This document shows positions 8,774 through 16,922 of a stretch of 64,000 nucleotides of DNA, in pieces. This stretch comes from Planctomonas psychrotolerans (GTDB taxonomy: Bacteria > Actinomycetota > Actinomycetes > Actinomycetales > Microbacteriaceae). Below the pieces are notes generated by a model. It saw nothing but the letters and a program-made list of their open reading frames with translations. It was not told the DNA's origin and ran no database searches. The position numbers were made by a program, and so were the translations under genes. Position 1 is the stretch's first letter. Every line of letters starts with the position of its first letter. Location: NCBI RefSeq assembly GCF_008642235.1, contig NZ_SJEV01000001.1, positions 124,001 through 188,000 on the forward strand, in the 5' to 3' direction.

Positions 8774-9234
8774 GGATCGTGGTCTCCCGCTCCGGCGGGT
8801 TCTCCGGGCTCACCCGTCGCTGGGTCGTCGACACCGACGGGCCCGAATCGTCCGACTGGCACCTGCTGGTGGATGCATGCCCGTGGGACGAGCAGGTCGA
8901 CGACCCACCCCAGCCCGACCGGTACTTCTACATCATCGTGGCGAACGCCCATGAGGCACGCCTGCCCGAGCAGCAGGTCGAGGGCCCGTGGCGCACGCTC
9001 GTCGATCGGGTGCGCTCCGCCGGGAATCCCGTGCCGCCGACTCGGCCCATCGACCTGCCCGAGCTCGATCCGCCAGCGGTCGATCGCCCTTCGGTCGATT
9101 CGCCAGCGGCCGATTCGCCTGCGGTCGATCCATCCGTGGTCGAACGGGCTGAGCGCGAGCTTCCCGAGGACCGGGCTCCGGTTCACGGTCGACGGCAGGA
9201 GGAGGCCCGCGACGGCGATCAGCCCCGCGGTTGA
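8770..9234 (+). CDS. Emfourin-type protealysin inhibitor with repeat tail
   Basis: A 154-residue protein starting at GTG 8770, overlapping the protease stop as GTGA. The N-terminal ~85 residues match the emfourin family, beginning VRIVVSRSGGFSGLTRRW and ending near WRTLVDRVRSAG; known members bind and inhibit protealysin-like M4 enzymes in the cytosol. Unusually there is a ~55-residue tail with five pentapeptide repeats (PAVDR, PSVDS, PAADS, PAVDP and a decayed fifth) followed by a charged segment. The usual family length is about 110 residues. Its 3' end overlaps the convergent glycosyltransferase by 16 bases. The tail's role is unknown; it could be a linker or late-acquired repeat expansion. 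Confidence 0.85.
   Translation: MRIVVSRSGGFSGLTRRWVVDTDGPESSDWHLLVDACPWDEQVDDPPQPDRYFYIIVANAHEARLPEQQVEGPWRTLVDRVRSAGNPVPPTRPIDLPELDPPAVDRPSVDSPAADSPAVDPSVVERAERELPEDRAPVHGRRQEEARDGDQPRG
9073..9147 (+). repeat. Five 15-base in-frame tandem repeats in the emfourin gene
   Basis: Degenerate unit CC(A/T)GCGGTCGAT(C/T)CG repeated five times in frame. It encodes the proline/valine/aspartate pentapeptides of the inhibitor's tail. Copies two to four are the most similar. Confidence 0.75.
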
Positions 9235-11525
9235 TCCTCCGTACGGCGCTCCCCCGCATCGCTGCCGAGGGTGCGCTCGACGCGATGCCGTCCCCCCGAG
9301 CGGTGCGCCCGGGCCCTGAGCTGCGATCGCGGCACGACGCCCTCGACGTGTCCGTGATACAGCACGGCCCTCCAGTCGAGCGGGCCGGCGGGTGCCTCTG
9401 CGACAACGTTCCCCGCCCTGCTCCGGCGGCGGAGTCCGACCCCGATGTCGACGATCGAGTTCCGCACCCCCAGAAACGCGATACCGGCGACCAGGAGGAG
9501 CACGACGTGGAACGCACCGAAGGCCGCGTCGCCCCAGTGGCCCCGCGTGACGTCGACGAGGAGTCGCGCACTGAGGAGCACGAGCAGTGCCACCGGCACG
9601 AGCACGTAGGCGATGGGGGTGACCGTGCGCCCCTGCGCCGACGTCGCCACGGGCGCGGACGAGCGGGTGTTGGTGATGGCCTGCCGTACCGAGCGGAACG
9701 CACCGGCGAGATTCATCGGCAGCAGCACCAACTGGAGGGCGTACACCCAGAGCGCGGTGGAGTAGCGGTGGCCGCATCGCCGCAGATCGGCGCCCCGGGA
9801 GAGGAAGTACGGCAGCGCGAGCAGGAAGAACACGATCCCGGGGAGCGCGCCGTCGTGCGGGAACGCGAGCACGAACAGCAGGGCGATGCTGACCACCGCG
9901 GGTGACGTTACCGCGTTCACCCGAACGAGCAGCTCGCTTCCGGTCACCCGGTCGCCACGGGCGCGTCGGTCGCCGGCCGAACCGAGAATTCGCGGCAGCA
10001 CGATCATCCCGCTGCCGGCCCGTCGGCGAGGCAGTGCGACGAGCGAGCCGAAGTCGGGGGGCGTATCGATGGCGCTGAGGCGCTCCGGATAGTTGACGAG
10101 CGACCATCCGTTGCGCTCGAATTCGAGGCTCGTTGCCGAGTCGTGCCAGGCCGCAGTCCCGCGGAAGAATCGACGCAACTCGAATCCCCCGGAGATCTCG
10201 ACGTCGACGATGTCGCGTAGCGCACGCGTGCGGAACGTAGCGGCGGATCCGGCGAGCACCGTGGCGCCGAACCGGGTCATGCCCTGGAGCTGCAGGTGCT
10301 GCAGATCGGTGGCGGCCTCGATGGTGCGTCCGAGCACGGTGGTGGCGCGCGCGACGGATGAGGAGGGCGTCTGCACCACGGCGACGCGGGCATTCGAGGG
10401 GAGCTCGAGGTGGTGCACCAGGCGCAGGGCATAGTCGCGCAGCACCACGGACGAGGCGTCGAGCGTGATCACGAAGTCGGCATCCGGCACGACCGTATCG
10501 GCGTCCGCAGGAGCACACGGGTGCAGTATCCCGCCGTCGGGCGAGTCCTCGAGGCGGTAGCTTCCCCCCATCAGCCCGAGATAGGCATTCAGGTTTCCCG
10601 CGCGACCGTTCCCCGACGGGAGGGACGCGAACGCCCGACGCTCGAACGTCTCGAGCTCGGCACTGAAGATCCACACGAGCCGGTCGTACAGTTCCGACAT
10701 GCGCTGCGCGTCCGGTGCCTCACCCTGGTTCACCGCGGCGAACAGCGCCACCGCGGTGAGTTCGAGCTCGTCACCGAGCCCGGCGAGCACCTCGTCGGCG
10801 AAGAAGCGGTCGGCCGGCAACCGACCGGCCGAGGAGTTGGCCTTGCGATGCAGCCAGGCGGCGGCCCAGGCGTAGTGGTCGGCGAGCACCGACGCCGCGG
10901 ACGTGTCCGAACCGGCCTCGACCCCCTCGATCGAGAACCGCTCCCGAGCCTCGGTGAAGCGCGATCGCAGCGGAACGAGTTCGCTGGCGACCTCGGCGGC
11001 GACACCACGGAGGTCGTCGCGGTCGCTGCCCGCTCCACCCGGCCCATCGAGGAGGTGCACCACGCGGAGATCGGGATACTCCTGGAGTGCGGCCGACCAC
11101 AGTGACCGCCGCACCGCAGCCATGCCCTGGTCGGACGAGGAGATCAGCACGGTCACCGACGGTCGGCGGGTGGCGTAGAAGCGGTCGAGTGCGGCACGCG
11201 GCACCCGTACGTGATTGCGGAACCGCTCGAGCGCCCCCAGCCGGACGACGAGGTAGAGCAGGGCCGGAACGGCGAGCAACGTCACCACGGCGAGATAGCC
11301 GAGGGAGGAGAGGGCGAAGCCGAAATCCCCCGCCCACGGCTCGACCATCAGGCTCAGCACGGTGAAGACCGCGTAGGCGAGCCAGATGAGAATCGTGGCG
11401 AAGATGGCGATCCGGGCGAGAGCGAGCGTTCGGGTGCTCGGCCGGGGGTGCAGGGTGGGGAGTCGTCGGGTCGGATCGGGGTGGGGAACGGGCCGGGGCA
11501 CGCTGAGGGACCGGGTTTCGGGCAT
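9219..11525 (-). CDS. Membrane-bound family 2 glycosyltransferase
   Basis: A 768-residue cellulose-synthase-like GT2. The start ATG 11525 (MPETRSLSVPRP) has AAGGA nine bases upstream. Two N-terminal transmembrane helices (about 40-95), a GT-A start VTVLISSSDQG near 120, an unusual ~150-residue inserted region (about 185-340), the AGNLNAYLG substrate-binding segment, the aspartate motif DADFVITLDAS, and a C-terminal block of about five membrane helices. The QxxRW motif of processive enzymes is replaced by the sequence around LPRRRAGSG, missing Q and W. It probably makes or exports a surface polysaccharide or glycolipid, or may have lost processivity; the sugar is unknown. No pathway genes flank it. 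Confidence 0.8.
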   Translation of the reverse strand: MPETRSLSVPRPVPHPDPTRRLPTLHPRPSTRTLALARIAIFATILIWLAYAVFTVLSLMVEPWAGDFGFALSSLGYLAVVTLLAVPALLYLVVRLGALERFRNHVRVPRAALDRFYATRRPSVTVLISSSDQGMAAVRRSLWSAALQEYPDLRVVHLLDGPGGAGSDRDDLRGVAAEVASELVPLRSRFTEARERFSIEGVEAGSDTSAASVLADHYAWAAAWLHRKANSSAGRLPADRFFADEVLAGLGDELELTAVALFAAVNQGEAPDAQRMSELYDRLVWIFSAELETFERRAFASLPSGNGRAGNLNAYLGLMGGSYRLEDSPDGGILHPCAPADADTVVPDADFVITLDASSVVLRDYALRLVHHLELPSNARVAVVQTPSSSVARATTVLGRTIEAATDLQHLQLQGMTRFGATVLAGSAATFRTRALRDIVDVEISGGFELRRFFRGTAAWHDSATSLEFERNGWSLVNYPERLSAIDTPPDFGSLVALPRRRAGSGMIVLPRILGSAGDRRARGDRVTGSELLVRVNAVTSPAVVSIALLFVLAFPHDGALPGIVFFLLALPYFLSRGADLRRCGHRYSTALWVYALQLVLLPMNLAGAFRSVRQAITNTRSSAPVATSAQGRTVTPIAYVLVPVALLVLLSARLLVDVTRGHWGDAAFGAFHVVLLLVAGIAFLGVRNSIVDIGVGLRRRSRAGNVVAEAPAGPLDWRAVLYHGHVEGVVPRSQLRARAHRSGGRHRVERTLGSDAGERRTEDQPRG

Positions 11526-11669
11526 GGTGGGCGTCCTTCGCGGGGCCAGAGGCGTTCGGGTAACACCAGTGGGGGGAAGCCCCGCAGCATTCAGTATGGG
11601 GCACGCCGGGGTACACCCGCGGTCCCCACTAGAGGGGACAGCCCGCAACGCCACCCATCGGGCCGATCA

Positions 11670-11924
11670 TCACTGGAACTCGTGACCACCCGGGCGTCGC
11701 GCGAAGTCTGCGACGGCATCGTCGAGGCTGGGGTAGGCGCCGCGGGCCGAGCAGGAATCGAAGCGGGTGACCTCGAATCCACCATCGGTGAGGTCGATGA
11801 ACCCGAGCAGGCTGATGCCGGGTCTACCATTCAGCCGGCGATCGCCCACGCGCCAGCGCGACGAGGAGATGGGGCGCAATTCGAGGTCATCCGGGCTCGG
11901 CGCTGGATGCTGTCGTGCTTCCAC
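11670..11924 (-). CDS. Small hypothetical protein (84 aa)
   Basis: A short ORF starting at GTG 11924 (VEARQHPAPSP). It has an aromatic/basic centre (SSSRWRVGDRR) and a predicted beta-rich stretch GISLLGFIDLTDGGFEVTRF. The codon pattern is normal for the genome, with G/C in third positions. No domain is recognised and no membrane segment is present. The ribosome binding site is weak. It sits between the glycosyltransferase and the ChaB remnant on the same strand. It could be a small cytosolic protein conserved in relatives, but this is not proven. Confidence 0.6.
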   Translation of the reverse strand: MEARQHPAPSPDDLELRPISSSRWRVGDRRLNGRPGISLLGFIDLTDGGFEVTRFDSCSARGAYPSLDDAVADFARRPGGHEFQ

Positions 11925-12001
11925 GGTCGTCTCACACTTCGGGTTTGTGTCAGGACTGTTCAGTTGTCACGCCCCGGGCAGCCGAGGCACGGTGGTGCGG
12001 G

Positions 12002-12391
12002 TCACGCTCTACTGCGACGACTCTCTCGATCGTTGGCTTTCTGTATGGCGTCGACCAGTTCGTCCTTCGTCATCGACGACCGGCCCGGTACGTCGAGCCG
12101 CTGGGCCAGCTCGTACAGGTGCTTCTTCGATGCGTTGGCGTCCACTCCCCCGGCGGTGTCGGCCTTAGGTTCCCCTGCCGCGCGATCATCGGAGGGACCC
12201 CGCTGCTCCTTCTGCTCCCAGTGGTCCCCGACCTTCTCGTACGAGTGCTAGAGAGCAGCGAAGGCGGTGCGATGGGCTCGCTCCCCCTCGCCGTAGGACT
12301 CGACCGCCGAATCATGGGTCTCGGACCAGATGGCCTGGGCATGACGGGGAGATCGGCGCAGGGTTTCCGGCATTTCCTCGGACGCGGGCAC
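12002..12391 (-). pseudogene. ChaB family protein interrupted by in-frame amber codon
   Basis: From GTG 12391 (AGGAG six bases upstream) the frame reads as a ChaB protein: MPETLRRSPRHAQAIW, SAVESYGEGERAHRTAF, then TAG at 12248-12250. It continues in the same frame without any shift through HSYEKVGDHWE and a C-terminal SAP/Rho-N-like helix-extension-helix domain (KKHLYELAQRLDV, TKDELVDAIQKAN) to TGA at 12002. Restoring one codon would give 129 residues, the normal ChaB-plus-Rho_N length. ChaB proteins are small and of unclear cellular role. Either this is a fresh nonsense mutation (A-to-T in an AAG lysine codon), a sequencing error, or two separate peptides. Both halves keep good coding character, so the lesion is recent or not real. 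Confidence 0.85.
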
Positions 12392-12410
12392 GGGATCTCC
12401 TGTTCTCCCC

Positions 12411-12434
12411 CACGGTAGGAAAAACGTACCGTGC
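12411..12434. promoter_or_regulatory. 7-bp inverted repeat upstream of chaB remnant
   Basis: CACGGTA and TACCGTG flank a 10-base A-rich centre, 20 bases before the ChaB GTG. It could be an operator or a 5' leader hairpin. The centre includes an A-run that on the minus strand is a T-run. Confidence 0.4.
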
Positions 12435-12440
12435 GTCTCC

Positions 12441-12468
12441 CCTCGCCGGGAGGGGTTGCGGCGAGGGT
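12441..12468 (-). terminator. Hairpin after the FMN reductase gene
   Basis: Nine-base-pair perfect stem CCCTCGCCG / CGGCGAGGG with a 10-base loop, about 70 bases after the FMN reductase stop. A short T-run follows at some distance on the minus strand. It probably separates the LLM/FMN reductase operon from the ChaB locus. Confidence 0.5.
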
Positions 12469-12536
12469 GCAGCGTCTGGCAGGCGTTCTCCCTGCGCGGG
12501 CGAGAGGAGAACGACGGCGGGTTCCCGCAGCACCGC

Positions 12537-13160
12537 TCAGGCCACCCCGCCGCCGATGCGGGAGGCGAAGTCCCCGTCGAGGGCGAAGGGGTCGCGTACG
12601 GAGAGCGAACGCTCCGACCGGGCGACGAGGTCCGCGAACTCGGCACCCGCGCGGTGGATGCGGGCCCCGAGCGCCGCGGTCGCCGACGCTCCACCCCAGT
12701 CGCTGGAGGCGGCGAACACCGTGGTCGGCGGAACCACCGCGCGAAGATAGCCGAACAGCGGCCGCAGCCCGTGGTCCAGGGCGAGGGAGTGCCGCTCGGT
12801 GCCGCCCGTGGCGCCGACCAGCACGGGCATGCCATCGAGGGCATCCCGGTCGAGAACGTCGAAGAACGACTTGAACAACCCGCTGTAACTGGCCGTGAAG
12901 ATGGGCGTCACCGCGATGACGCCGTCGGCACCGGTGACCGCGTCGATCGCCGTGGCGAGCTCGGAGTTCGGGAATCCGGTCAGCATCGCGTTGGTGATGT
13001 CGTGAGCCAGATCGCGGAGTTCGATCACGGTGATGCGGGTGTCGATCGCGTCGGCGCGGAGGCGCTCCACGGTCGACTCGGTCAATCGGTCCGCGAGCAT
13101 GCGGCTCGAGGACGGCGCTCCGAGACCCGCGGTGACCACGGCGATGGCGCGGCTACGCAC
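12537..13160 (-). CDS. NADPH-dependent FMN reductase (CE1759-like)
   Basis: A 207-residue flavodoxin-fold FMN reductase. The start GTG 13160 (VRSRAIAVVTAGLG) overlaps the stop of the LLM monooxygenase by eight bases, so translation is coupled. Phosphate-binding loop AGLGAPSSSRMLADR (about 10-24) and the flavin-contacting segment TPIFTASYSGLFKSFFDVL (near 100) are clear. The enzyme should supply reduced FMN to the partner monooxygenase. The fixed pairing of this reductase subtype with an LLM enzyme is known in corynebacteria and relatives. The substrate of the pair is unknown. Confidence 0.88.
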   Translation of the reverse strand: MRSRAIAVVTAGLGAPSSSRMLADRLTESTVERLRADAIDTRITVIELRDLAHDITNAMLTGFPNSELATAIDAVTGADGVIAVTPIFTASYSGLFKSFFDVLDRDALDGMPVLVGATGGTERHSLALDHGLRPLFGYLRAVVPPTTVFAASSDWGGASATAALGARIHRAGAEFADLVARSERSLSVRDPFALDGDFASRIGGGVA

Positions 13161-14274
13161 GGGCCTTCTCCGCTCCCTCGACCGTGCGCTCCGGCGAGGT
13201 GGCGCGTGCGGCGCGCGCGCGGTCGGCGTGCGTCGGGCCATCCGGAACCTCGGCGGGGCGCAGCCGGTCGAACTCGGCACGCAGCACCGGCACGACCTCC
13301 GTGCCGAGGATGTCGAGCTGCTCGAGCACCGTCTTCAGCGGCAGGCCGGCGTGGTCCATCAGGAACAGCTGGCGCTGATAGTCGCCGAATGTGTCACGGA
13401 ACGACAGGGTGCGGTCGATGACCTCCTGCGGGCTGCCCACGGTGAGCGGGGTCTGCTCGGTGAACTCTTCGAGCGATGGGCCATGCCCGTAAACGGGCGC
13501 GTTGTCGAAGTAGGGCCGGAACTCCCGCACGGCGTCCTGCGAGTTCTTGCGCATGAACACCTGGCCGCCGAGTCCGACGTAGGCCTGATCGGCGCGACCG
13601 TGACCGTAATGCTCGTACCGCTCGCGGTAGAGCGAGACGAGCCGCCGGAAGTGCTCCTTCGGCCAGAAGATGTTGTTCGCGAAGAACCCGTCGCCGTAGA
13701 ACGCGGCCTGCTCGGCGATCTGCGGGCTGCGGATGGAGCCGTGCCAGACGAACGGCGGTACGCCGTCGAGCGGTCGCGGGGTCGATTGGAAGCCCTGCAG
13801 CGGGGTACGGAAGCGTCCCTCCCAGTCCACGAAGTCCTCCCGCCACAAGCGGTGCAGCAGGTTGTAGTTCTCGATCGCGAGGTCGATGCCGTTGCGGATG
13901 TCCTTGCCGAACCACGGGTAGACGGGTCCGGTGTTGCCCCGCCCCATCATGAGGTCGACGCGCCCCTCGGCCACGTGTTGCAGCATCGCGTAGTCCTCGG
14001 CGATCTTCACCGGGTCGTTGGTGGTGATCAGCGTGGTGGACGTGGAGAGGATAATCCGCTCCGTGCGGCCCGCGATGTAGCCGAGCAGGGTGGTGGGCGA
14101 CGAGGGCACGAACGGCGGATTGTGGTGCTCACCGGTGGCGAAGACGTCGAGCCCGACCTCCTCGGCCTTCTGAGCGATGGTGAGCATCGCCATGATGCGC
14201 TCGTGCTCCGTGGGCGCGACGCCGGTGGTGGGGTCGACGGTGACGTCCCCGACCGTGAAGATTCCGAACTGCAT
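13153..14274 (-). CDS. LLM-class flavin-dependent monooxygenase (CE1758-like)
   Basis: A 373-residue luciferase-like monooxygenase with a TIM-barrel fold. N-terminus MQFGIFTVGDVT, GLDVFATGEHHNPPF (about 40-55), and the GRVDLMMGRGNTGP segment (about 105) mark the bacterial luciferase family. The start ATG 14274 has AAGGAG eight bases upstream. It is first in a two-gene operon with its FMN reductase. A perfect 14-base palindrome lies directly upstream of the Shine-Dalgarno, so the operon is probably repressor controlled, perhaps by an electrophile- or phenol-responsive MarR-type regulator not in this window. Such enzymes oxidise small organic or sulfur compounds. Confidence 0.9.
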   Translation of the reverse strand: MQFGIFTVGDVTVDPTTGVAPTEHERIMAMLTIAQKAEEVGLDVFATGEHHNPPFVPSSPTTLLGYIAGRTERIILSTSTTLITTNDPVKIAEDYAMLQHVAEGRVDLMMGRGNTGPVYPWFGKDIRNGIDLAIENYNLLHRLWREDFVDWEGRFRTPLQGFQSTPRPLDGVPPFVWHGSIRSPQIAEQAAFYGDGFFANNIFWPKEHFRRLVSLYRERYEHYGHGRADQAYVGLGGQVFMRKNSQDAVREFRPYFDNAPVYGHGPSLEEFTEQTPLTVGSPQEVIDRTLSFRDTFGDYQRQLFLMDHAGLPLKTVLEQLDILGTEVVPVLRAEFDRLRPAEVPDGPTHADRARAARATSPERTVEGAEKARA

Positions 14275-14290
14275 GGTACCTCTCCTTATC

Positions 14291-14304
14291 TATGCAATTG
14301 CATA
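14291..14304. promoter_or_regulatory. Perfect palindromic operator TATGCAATTGCATA
   Basis: A 14-base perfect palindrome 17 bases upstream of the LLM monooxygenase start. It is AT-rich in a GC-rich setting. The TTGCAATTGCA-like core resembles MarR-family sites. A repressor bound here would overlap the transcript start or leader. Confidence 0.65.
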
Positions 14305-14340
14305 CAGATGAGGGAACGGCGAAGCCATCCGTTTCATTCC

Positions 14341-14484
14341 GTGCTGAGCGGATTCCGTGCTGAGCGGATTCCGTGCTGAGCGGATTCCGTGCGATGCGGA
14401 TGCCGTGCGATGCGGATGCCGTGCGATGCGGATGCCGTGTTAACCGGACTCCGTGCGATGCGGATTCCGCGCGAAGCGGATCCG
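14341..14484 (+). repeat. Nine 16-base tandem repeats
   Basis: Three copies of GTGCTGAGCGGATTCC, three of GTGCGATGCGGATGCC, then three diverged copies. The period of 16 shifts frame each unit. The right end encodes the last residues of the J-domain protein, and the seventh unit (with GTTAAC) supplies its stop codon at 14440. Confidence 0.95.
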
Positions 14485-15360
14485 TTCCGCGAGCCGGGCG
14501 CGAAGGTCGACGGCGCCGGAGTAGCCCATGGCGGACGGGCCGTTCGGGCCGTGCCGGACGAGCCTCGGAAGAAGGGAGCGCCGCACCACCATGGCACCGG
14601 CGTGCGTACCGGAGTGCACGACCACGAGCGGTTCGGCGAGTGCGGAGTCGGGCACGACCACGACCTCGGCGCCGAATCGGACGCCCAGGGACCGCTCGAA
14701 GGCCCGCGCCGTCGCAATGAGCGCCGCCAGGGGTGTTTCGCCGAGGTCGTCGTCTGCACCCGCCAGCTCGCCGCGCACCAGCCGCACCGCGCATCCCCAG
14801 TCGGCGGAGCGCAGGGCGAACAGCCCCGCGGGTCCCAGTACGACGTGGTCGAGGGTCCCGCCCGAGCGGCCGGCGAGAACGTCGTTCCAGATGGTGAAGG
14901 CCATGCCGAGGCCGGAGACGAGGTCGGCCGTCGCCTCCTCGGCGAGTGCGTGCGCGAGCACCAGCCGCGCCTCCCGCGAGGCGGTGCGCACCACCGCGAC
15001 CGCATACGGATCGGCGACGGGGGACGAACCCGCCGTCACGAGCGCCACGTACCGCGCCCGGGTACGGGCACCCGGCGCGCCGAAGGATCGTGCGCGGAGG
15101 GTTCCGCTTCGGCGGGCCGGGTCGCGTGCGGGGTGCACGTCCTCGCCGGGTCGGCCCCGGTCGTAGGCGGCCCGCGAAAGAGGATCCCCGACGAGTTCCC
15201 ACGCGGCCTGCACCGCATGGAAGCGAACCGCGGAACCTCCGGTGTCCGGATGGGTGTCGCGGAGCAGCCGCCGATACGCGCGGCGCAGCTGCTCCGGTTC
15301 CGCGGACGGGGCGACGCCGAGCACCTCGTAGGGTGTGGCTGAGGCCGGGCTCTCGGGCAT
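14440..15360 (-). CDS. J-domain-containing protein
   Basis: A 306-residue protein with an N-terminal J domain (about 10-70; catalytic HPD at 37-39 in RDTHPDTGG), which stimulates Hsp70 ATPase. The rest (about 90-300) is an unrecognised domain without a glycine/phenylalanine or zinc region, so it is not a canonical DnaJ. It contains LVLAHALAEEATADLVSGLG and a repeated hydrophobic AEVVVVPDSALAEPLVVVH section, possibly a NERD/restriction-like or nucleotide-handling fold, which I cannot confirm. The C-terminus runs into 16-base tandem repeats that provide the stop, so the last ~12 residues may vary between strains. The start is ATG 15360, with GAGGAAG about 12 bases upstream. Confidence 0.78.
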   Translation of the reverse strand: MPESPASATPYEVLGVAPSAEPEQLRRAYRRLLRDTHPDTGGSAVRFHAVQAAWELVGDPLSRAAYDRGRPGEDVHPARDPARRSGTLRARSFGAPGARTRARYVALVTAGSSPVADPYAVAVVRTASREARLVLAHALAEEATADLVSGLGMAFTIWNDVLAGRSGGTLDHVVLGPAGLFALRSADWGCAVRLVRGELAGADDDLGETPLAALIATARAFERSLGVRFGAEVVVVPDSALAEPLVVVHSGTHAGAMVVRRSLLPRLVRHGPNGPSAMGYSGAVDLRARLAERIRFARNPHRTESG

Positions 15361-15437
15361 CCGGTCGTTCTACTTCCTCGGGCGGGACGGCGATGGAGCG
15401 TGCACCCGAGGATACCGGCGCGGTGCGGTGGACCGGT

Positions 15438-16922
15438 TCAGTCGGTCGGCTCAGGCTGGGCCTGCGGCGCCGCCGGATTGCGCGGTTCGGGCGCGGAGGG
15501 AACGGACTGCGCGAGGGCACGTCCTGCGGCCTCCCCCACGGCCCGGCCGTTCACCACATCCGCGATGTCGATGCCGACGAGGTCCCGCACGATCTGCGTG
15601 GAGGTGGCCAGCTGACCGGCGACGCTCTGGCCCACCCGGTCGGCGCCGTTCCCGTCGTTCGAGATCACGGTCATGTTCGCGATCGCCGACAGCGGCTCGG
15701 AGGCCGCTCGCACGATCTCGGGCAGCTGGGCGATGACCTGCGAGCGCAGCAGGTCGTCGGCCCGCTCGTTGAGCGCCTCCGCCTGGGCGCGGCTGGACTC
15801 GGCAGCGGCGGCGCCCTTCACGCGGATCGAGTTCGCCTCCGCCTCGCCCTCCGCCTGGAGTGCTGCGGCGGCCGAGATGCGCCGGTTCTTCTCGGCGACA
15901 CCTTCGGCCTCGAGCGCCTCGGCGGCCGCCTTGCGCCGGTCGCGGTCGGAGTTGGCGGATGCCACGTTGGCGGCGGCGGACGCTTGCGCACGCTTCTCGA
16001 GTGCGTACGCCTCGGCGTCGGCGACGGCACGGATCTCGGCGTCGAGCTCCTGCTTGCGCAAACCGACGCGCTTCCCGGCGGTCACCTCCTGCTGCGAGAT
16101 GACCTCCTGCTGCGAGATCGCCTCGGCCAGCGGACGGGATGCCGCGGCCTCCGCCCGCGCACGGTCGGTCTCCTTCTGGATCTCGGCGTTCCGCAGATCG
16201 AGCTTGCGCTGCTGCTCGGCGACGGCCTGATCGGCCGCTATCCGCGCCTCCTCCGACGCCTGCCGCGACACCGACTCGGCGATCTCCGCCACCTGCTTCA
16301 CGCGGGCCGCCTCCGCGCGGCCCAGGTCGCGGATGTAGCCGTTGTCGTCGTCGATCTCCTTGATCTGCAGCGTGTCGATCTGCAAGCCCTGCACGTCAAG
16401 CGATTCGCGCACCGCCTCGAGCACCTGGCCCTGCAGTGCGGAACGGTTCGTGATGATCTCGGTGACCGTGAGCTGGCCCACGATCGAGCGCACCGAGCCG
16501 CTCAGCACCTCCTCGGTGGAGGACTCGATCTGGTCCTGCTGGTTGAGGAACCGCTGGGCGGCGGCTCGCACCATCGACTCCGACCCGCCCACCTTCACCA
16601 CGGCCACCGCGTTGACCTTGATGGTGATGGCGTCGCGCGTCTGCGCCGTCGCCTGCACGTTGAGCTGACGGCTGCGCAGGCTCAGCTTGAAGTGCGCCTC
16701 GACTACGGGCTTGACGAAGACCCGCGATCCGAAGACGACCCGCTGGCCCGCGTTCTCGGTCTCGACGTCGCCCGGCCGGAGCGTCTTCTGCCGCGAGGTG
16801 ACGATGATGGCCTCGTCCGGCTTCGCGACCTTGATCCCCCGGAGCAGCACGATGAGGGCGATGAAGACGATCAGGGCGAGGAGGCCGAGCAGTGCGGCGC
16901 CGACGGGTTCGAGAGGGGGCAT
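15438..16922 (-). CDS. Flotillin family (SPFH) membrane protein
   Basis: A 494-residue flotillin. The start ATG 16922 has GGAGG seven bases upstream. One N-terminal transmembrane helix (about 8-28), an SPFH/band-7 domain (about 30-200; FVKPVVEAHFKLSLRSR) and a long EA-rich coiled coil (about 205-410) follow, then a C-terminal tail ending PQAQPEPTD. Flotillins scaffold membrane microdomains and influence fluidity and secretion. The coiled coil contains a perfect duplication, ISQQEVISQQEV. No NfeD partner gene is adjacent, which is less usual for bacterial flotillin operons. Expression is probably monocistronic. Confidence 0.93.
   Translation of the reverse strand: MPPLEPVGAALLGLLALIVFIALIVLLRGIKVAKPDEAIIVTSRQKTLRPGDVETENAGQRVVFGSRVFVKPVVEAHFKLSLRSRQLNVQATAQTRDAITIKVNAVAVVKVGGSESMVRAAAQRFLNQQDQIESSTEEVLSGSVRSIVGQLTVTEIITNRSALQGQVLEAVRESLDVQGLQIDTLQIKEIDDDNGYIRDLGRAEAARVKQVAEIAESVSRQASEEARIAADQAVAEQQRKLDLRNAEIQKETDRARAEAAASRPLAEAISQQEVISQQEVTAGKRVGLRKQELDAEIRAVADAEAYALEKRAQASAAANVASANSDRDRRKAAAEALEAEGVAEKNRRISAAAALQAEGEAEANSIRVKGAAAAESSRAQAEALNERADDLLRSQVIAQLPEIVRAASEPLSAIANMTVISNDGNGADRVGQSVAGQLATSTQIVRDLVGIDIADVVNGRAVGEAAGRALAQSVPSAPEPRNPAAPQAQPEPTD

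Noticed and set aside
12248-12844. 198-codon frame ending at the ChaB amber codon
   Set aside because: Only its last 47 residues are ChaB; the upstream part overlaps the FMN reductase gene in another frame. The true start is GTG 12391.
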